Below are positions 58,844 to 64,000 of a stretch of 64,000 nt of DNA, in pieces. Source of the stretch: Impatiens glandulifera (taxonomy: Eukaryota; Streptophyta; Magnoliopsida; Ericales; Balsaminaceae); the NCBI RefSeq assembly GCF_907164915.1, contig NC_061862.1, forward strand, positions 310,001 through 374,000, read 5' to 3'. The notes beneath the pieces are model-generated. The model was not told the origin of the DNA. It saw only the letters and a list, made by a program, of their open reading frames with translations, and did no database searches. The position numbers and the translations under genes are program-made. How positions within the stretch are numbered: the stretch's first letter is position 1; each line of letters starts with the position of its first letter.

Positions 58844-61518
58844 ATGGGTCGCGAATCAGTGCTCTTTACTCACATCTTCCAAGTCGACTTCGAAGAAATT
58901 CGAGCAAACAGATCGACAGAAGCTAAACAGGTGCTAGATCTTATTTCTGCCTCTGGTCTTAAACACTTTCTGAACGGACCGTTTATTCTGTATCAAGACG
59001 CGGTCATGGAATTTTTCCAAACCGCCGTACACAATGAGGGGGTTATATCTGCAACGATCAGCGGAAAACCGTTTCGACTCACAAAAGAATCGATTGCTGA
59101 AGTTCTCCGCTTACCGATAGAAGGGAGCGACTTTTCGGTGCTTACAGACGAGGATGTATTCATTGCGGTTTGATGTAGTGTTTCTGATACTAAAGAACCG
59201 ATAGTAGTGTCCGGCAAAAGAACGACCTCAAGCCAGAATACAGGCCACTTTGCGAGATTCTCTCGAAGTCAATTCAAGGAAGAGGAGCCAACTACGATAG
59301 CCTCACACGTTCAAAGATTGAGATGATAGCCGGTTTGGTCAGAGGCATCAAGATCAATTGGGCCAATGTTATTTTCTCGAACCTGTGCGAGATGGTAGAT
59401 CCATCCTCCAAACGGTCGTGGGGATGCGCCGTTCCACTCGGACGGCTAATGCGCCACTTCAATGCCGAAACCGGCCCAGGCGTTTTCATCCCTTCGAGCA
59501 AGATAATAAAATCCACCCACTTTCTGAAACCGGAGGACAAACCGGGCAGGACAAGGGTCTCCAGCAGTAAACAATCAAACACCCGAAGGAAATCGCAGCC
59601 TAGAAAGAAAAAGGCTCTAGCGGGTGAACAGTCCGGAAGCAAAGCGGTTCCGCGCACGACCGGGTCGGCTAATATTCAGTCCGACACCCCTAATCCGGAG
59701 AACTCAGCGTCTAGTTCTAGCCGGACTCACTCCCACAACACCGAGGAGAATCAGTTAGACAAAGGGAAGGGGAAGATGGTCGAAGAACAACCGACCAGAA
59801 ATGATAATGTCGAAACCGGTTCAGCCAGGCAAGCGGAGAGATTTGAAACCGCTGACGAAAACGTTCGGCAATTGGGAGAAGAACTTGTCTCCCAAATACT
59901 AGAGAAATTTTACGATCATGCTCATGCTGCGAGCAACGTCTACTTTCAATGGGCTCTGGAATGGTAGGAAGTCCTTTATGCCGACATGTTACCGACGCAT
60001 CCCGCTAACCAGAGATATGAAAAGCTGATTGAGATGGAAATGTCGGTGCTCAACCTTACAAAGGCTAAGAGCGTGGTCACCGCTCTTCGAAGAGGAAAGA
60101 TGGTCGAACCGCATGCCCAGTTGATAGAACTCACCGGCCACATCTGTCACCTTCGTGAAAAGGATGCATCCGCCCCTGAAGAGGAGGAATCCCAGTTCGC
60201 TGCCTTAGTGCTGGAAATGCTAACGGCTAAGGAACGGGAACTGGCCGATGAGTTAGCACGGTTAGAATCGGAACTCGCACATCAAGAAGCGTCACTCTTC
60301 TCCAGATTTCATCATGAGGATGATGACGGTAACGAATCCGCCGACGGTCCAAATCCGAATGAGGACGAAAACGTCTCTCCTCCACCGGAACCCACGGTCA
60401 ACAACATTGAAATCGAAACGGGCACACCGCTCACCGATCGGCACGAATCTCCGCAAACCGACACAGCATCGGTGCCTGCTATAACCGAGGATAAGGTCAA
60501 GGACTTAATCGAGGAATTTGTCAATGACGCCATCATGCCGTGGCAAAAGAAAATAAAGGAAAACACGATGAAATCCATCCGGCTAATTGAGTCTACCGAT
60601 GAAAAGCTGAACTCCGTAGTTCAACGACTTACGGCCGTTGAAGACAACTACGGCCTGACCGATCAACTGTTCAGCTTTGCGATACAAAGAACGACAAATC
60701 TGGAGACCAGTCTTGATCACACCGACCAGTGGGTCGGTTTAATGGATCAAAAGCTAATAACAACAGATCAAAGGCTGTCAACTGTTGAAGAGAGTCTGTC
60801 TCAATCCGGTATCCAGGCCGGCTCAATACTTGAAAGAATGGCAACGCTTGAAGAGAAGCATGCCCAGACCGAAGCCGACCTAAAGGCAGTCTCCGAACAG
60901 CTGGCAGAAATGATAGCGGCCAAATTAGCAGCCGACGAAGCGCTTGAAAAAGCGAATGAGATTGCGGCTCAGAAGATTCAAAAGGCCGAGGACGAGCGGA
61001 TACGACTTCAAAAGGAAAGGGAACAGGCAGATGCAGACCTGGCCCAACATGTTCAATTAGTAGAAGATGCTGCACCGGCACAAGCGATTCAAGAAAATGA
61101 GGATGCGGCTCGGTTACTCAACCAACAGCTGATATTTGAAGATATCGCCGATGCACATAAGAAATCAAAGGCAGTTGCTCCATCAACCGGACCGGTCACC
61201 AGAAAGAGAAAGGCCTCCAAGAGGGCAGCGGCTAAAAAGCTATTGGACAACATTGCTGAACCGGTTATTGCTCCTCCACTCAACCCGGTTTCACAAGAGG
61301 ATGAAGAACTTGAGGAAAAGGCCATACCGCCACTCAAAAGAACGCGGGGTCTCGAAACGATTCCACTCAGATCGGTTCCTTCACCGGTCTCACCATTCAT
61401 CGGGACCTCGGGCGGTCAAGGATCCTCCTCCAGAGTTGGCGTCGATCCCTGCAATCCGGGAAAGGGAATAATAGCTGCCTACCTACGGGAAAAATTCATG
61501 CCTAAGAAAAGGGAATAG
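58844..61518 (+). pseudogene. Accessory gene 3 of element C, long form with coiled-coil tail
   Basis: About 890 codons. N-terminal family domain (MGRESVLFTHIFQVDFEE, SASGLKHFL, VMEFFQT, LPIEGSDF), then a basic Ser-rich linker, acidic segments, a long coiled-coil region (about 59986-61130, e.g. EKANEIAAQKIQKAEDERIR) and a basic patch (TRKRKASKRAAAKK) that looks like a nuclear localisation signal. Three lesions: a stop at 59171 (Arg codon in B), a one-base deletion near 59218, and a stop at 59965 (Gln codon in B). The long tail is unique to gene 3 and is lost from B by deletion. Function unknown. Confidence 0.82.
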
Positions 61519-61807
61519 AAGTTTTAATTATATATTGCTTATGTTAATTTTAGTATACTTTTATATATATATCAAGTATTTTTGGAAACCGGCCTACAAT
61601 TTACTTCTTACATGATTTTGAATATTTTAAATAAAATAATCAAAAAGGAAGAAATTGATAAGATAAAATTTTTCTTCAAAATTTTTCTCAAATTTTTCGA
61701 AAAATTTTTCTAAGTCATTTTCCAAAAATACGGCCAAATAAACTCTTAAAACAACCGGCCTACAATTTAATTCTTACATGGTTTTGAATATTTTAAATAA
61801 AATAATC

Positions 61808-61821
61808 AAAATGGGAGAAAT
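61808..61821 (+). other. Polypurine tract of element C
   Basis: AAAATGGGAGAAAT directly before the TG of the 3' LTR. The preceding 290 bp (61519-61807) are AT-rich and non-coding. Confidence 0.8.
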
Positions 61822-63071
61822 TGTTAGATAAAATTAGACCGGTTAAATAGAACTTAACAAAATAAACTTCCTGTGCAGGAACGGTTAAAGAACCAGGATC
61901 GGTCAAGTAATCCAACCGATCAAGAATCCAAGCGATCAAGAAAACATGACCGGTCAGAAGACAAGGCAAAAGATGTAACCAAAACCAGAAGTCATCCGGT
62001 TAACTTGAAGCTATAAAAAACCTGAAGTCATCCGGTTAATCTAAACAACCGGTAGACATCCTAAACCAAAATGCATCCAACCGGAAAATCGATGAAGAAG
62101 TTACTTAGAGAAAGAAGCCAAGAACATCAAACTAAGTACAATCTACAAATCGGTGCAAACAGATACTTTGAGTATTTGCGGAAGATGATACCAAAGGAAC
62201 AGATTGTAACATTGCCATATCCATACAAGTCTGAGGATACTCTGCAGGCTGCAGAAGACCGCCTGAAAAGATCTTTCCACTCTGAGATATGTCATAGGCG
62301 CAACCTTTCAGGTGCAGGCAACTGTCCAACCGACAGTTGCTATATTTAGTAAAAGACAAACCTAGCCGGTTTGACCTATGCATTGGAAGCTTAAACCGCC
62401 AGGTCTGAAACACTAAACCTCTGCTCAACCAATCAGATTCAAGGAAGAAATGTGACCGTTGGCACATTTCACCTATAAAAAAAGGAGCTGAAGAGGAGTA
62501 AATGCAGTTACTAGTTCCACCAGCTACAAGTTCTAAGAGTTATTAATTACAAGTTCATCTCTCTACAAGATTCAAAGTTTAAGTGTGCATTTGAAGTGAG
62601 ATTACAATTTCTGTGAGAATTGTACGAGTGTTTATCGAGCAACAAATAAGTCTCGATCGGATATTGTGTTTGTGTATTCCTTAGTGAATATCCTTCTCGC
62701 AGTTTCGAGAAGAAGGGGTGACGTAGGAGTTTTATCTCCGAACATCCATAAAAACATGTCTTGTCATTTATTTTCTGCCAGCTCTGCGCTCTAACCGATT
62801 TACATCACCTTAACCGGTTTACTAAACCTCAAACCGACTTCCTAATCTCCAAACCGACTTTATCCAAAACCTATCTTTATTCATCATGTGTGTGTGTTGC
62901 TTCAACTTAAAACAAACCACTTCCGCACTTGAACTCGGTTCAAGGGTTTGTGACAGTTTGTGTAGTATTGAAACCCGATGTTAATCTCTAACCGGATTAA
63001 ACACCAACCGTTGAGTGAAAGGTGTAAACCGGTCAGACCCCGGTCCCCCAACCGCGACCTAGATCCTAACA
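61822..63071 (+). repeat. 3' LTR of element C
   Basis: Complete, 1250 bp, TGTTAGATAA...CCTAACA. It serves as the reference for the truncated LTRs of B and C. It holds the open frame 62071-62349, the GGGTGACGTAGGAG block near 62717 and many ACCGGT motifs. Confidence 0.95.
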
Positions 63072-63078
63072 AAAACAT

Positions 63079-64000
63079 TCAGCCCTTTTTACTAATGTGA
63101 CCTAGTCTCTTGTGACACAACTCAGAGGATGACTCCATCACAACAGAATATGCTGCATCATAGACAAATTTCAAATTTGTCTTATATAAGGAACAATATT
63201 TCTTACCTCGTGCAACAACCAATGAACCCTTGCTTAGCTTCCATGCTCCACCATTGAAAATATTATGGTAGCCTCCATCATCGAGCTTACCTGCTGAAAT
63301 CAAATTCATTCTCAAATCAGGAACATGTCTTACATCTCTCAATGTCAGGAAACAACCCATATTTGTCTCGATTCTAACATCACCAAGACCAACTATCTTG
63401 GATACACCACTGTTACCCATGCGAACCTCACCATAATCACCAGCTTTGTAGGACTGGAAGTAACCTCTGTGTGGACTAATATGGAATGAGGCACCTGTGT
63501 CAACAATCCATATTGTTTCATTTGAAGATGTGCTAAGACAGGAGGCTTGACAATTAGAAGCATATGTCAGTTCACCATCTGAAGCATAAGCAGATGTATC
63601 TGCACTATATTCTTTCTTTTCTCTGGGCTTCACCGTACCCTTTGCTTTATCATTTTTAAATTTCCAGCACTCATTTTTCCAGTGACCCATTTTGCCACAG
63701 TATTGGCAAGCATCATCCTTCTTTGGAGCTCTAGACTTGCTTCTAGACTTGCCCCTACTCGAACCACTTCTATTATCCTTTGATCTTCCTCTATCAGTCA
63801 TCAACATATTAGACTTAGAGGGTTTATCCCCCTTTCGATTCTCCTCATCAAGTAAGGAACTGGTGACAAATGCCATGTTGACTTTACCATTTGGTGTTGA
63901 GTTACTGAGAGTGATAATAAATGTCTCCCAACTTGTAGGCAAAGATCCAAGGACTAAAAGTGTTTGCACCTCATCATCAAAGTTTATCTTCATACTACTC
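63079..64000 (-). pseudogene. gag: Gag end and protease of element D (split gene, continues off window)
   Basis: Minus strand, open from the right edge to 63079: the end of UBN2 (LLVLGSLPTSWETFIITLSN), a basic region, an intact CCHC knuckle (CQYCGKMGHWKNEC), the protease (IVDTGASFHIS) and the GAG-pre-integrase (LCHKRLGHISKKG). Element C then interrupts the codons, and the gene resumes in phase at 49974 with LIKRNELMN. The right-hand piece itself has no lesion. Confidence 0.9.

Larger units (their letters stand above)
49980..63071 (+). mobile_element. Copia retrotransposon C, carrying three accessory genes
   Basis: 13.1 kb, TGTTAGATAAAATTAGACC...GATCCTAACA, with AAAAC duplications, inserted in the integrase region of element D in the opposite orientation. 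It holds gag, a gag-pol intron, a pol with one stop, and three accessory genes each with its own promoter-like region. The 5' LTR is joined to mid-gag near 51111, so the primer site and gag start are missing: this copy could move only with help, if at all. It is the best-preserved member of the B/C family in the window. Confidence 0.93.
46660..64000 (-). mobile_element. Copia retrotransposon D (Tnt1/Tork-like), interrupted by element C
   Basis: Read right to left: Gag end and protease (64000-63079), then after element C the integrase, reverse transcriptase and RNase H (49974-47431), the polypurine tract (GGAAGGGGGAGAAT, about 47229-47217) and the 3' LTR (47216 to about 46660). The 5' LTR lies beyond the right edge. 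Once C and one AAAAC copy are discounted, the coding frame continues in phase across the insertion point. Confidence 0.9.

Overview
This is nuclear DNA from a flowering plant, almost certainly a eudicot. The signs are introns with GT/AG borders, Copia retrotransposons with a primer site for plant initiator-Met tRNA (TGGTATCAGAGCC), a MULE carrying a DUF1985-Ulp1 gene, an En/Spm-type gene, a LINE fragment and very AT-rich spacers. The style of the Copia accessory proteins reminds me of asterid genomes, but I cannot name the species. No clear host gene is present: the window is a nest of transposable elements.

Layout. (1) 1-7075: a Mutator-like element of Kaonashi type (called K1 here) with two convergent genes, both readable through clean splice sites: a DUF1985-Ulp1 gene on + and a transposase on -. 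Its introns and spacers carry arrays of a TTTCGCTAAGT-like motif. (2) 7076-11839: AT-rich spacer with TA microsatellites and a possible CACTA terminus. (3) 11840-12377 and 33556-34490: two halves of one En/Spm (Ptta)-type gene on -, split inside an intron by a Copia element (B, 12398-33550, target duplication TATAA). A second Copia element (A, 12403-22675, duplication TGTTA) sits inside B, exactly five bases into B's 5' LTR. (4) 35844-42484: a second, decayed Kaonashi-like MULE (K2) with 125-bp terminal inverted repeats. Its introns carry arrays at the same places as K1 but of an unrelated motif. (5) 44008-46140: the 3' half of a LINE. (6) 46660-64000: a Tnt1/Tork-like Copia (D) on -, interrupted in its integrase region by Copia C (49980-63071, duplication AAAAC), a sister copy of B.

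How the parts work together. K1 pairs a transposase with a DUF1985-Ulp1 protein and with short motif arrays in its non-coding parts; K2 has the same plan with a different motif. This is the arrangement expected of a VANC-like, sequence-specific anti-silencing system. The Copia families A and B/C carry extra genes between pol and the 3' LTR: one in A, three tandem paralogues in B and C. In B and C each paralogue has its own TATA box, and E2F-like sites (TTTCCCGC) lie upstream in A, B and C. A and C also share an intron at the gag-pol junction whose removal bypasses the gag stop; B lacks exactly that intron, as expected of a copy made from spliced RNA. Each Copia family also has its own over-represented CG-containing motif (TTAGACG in A, ACCGGT in B/C).
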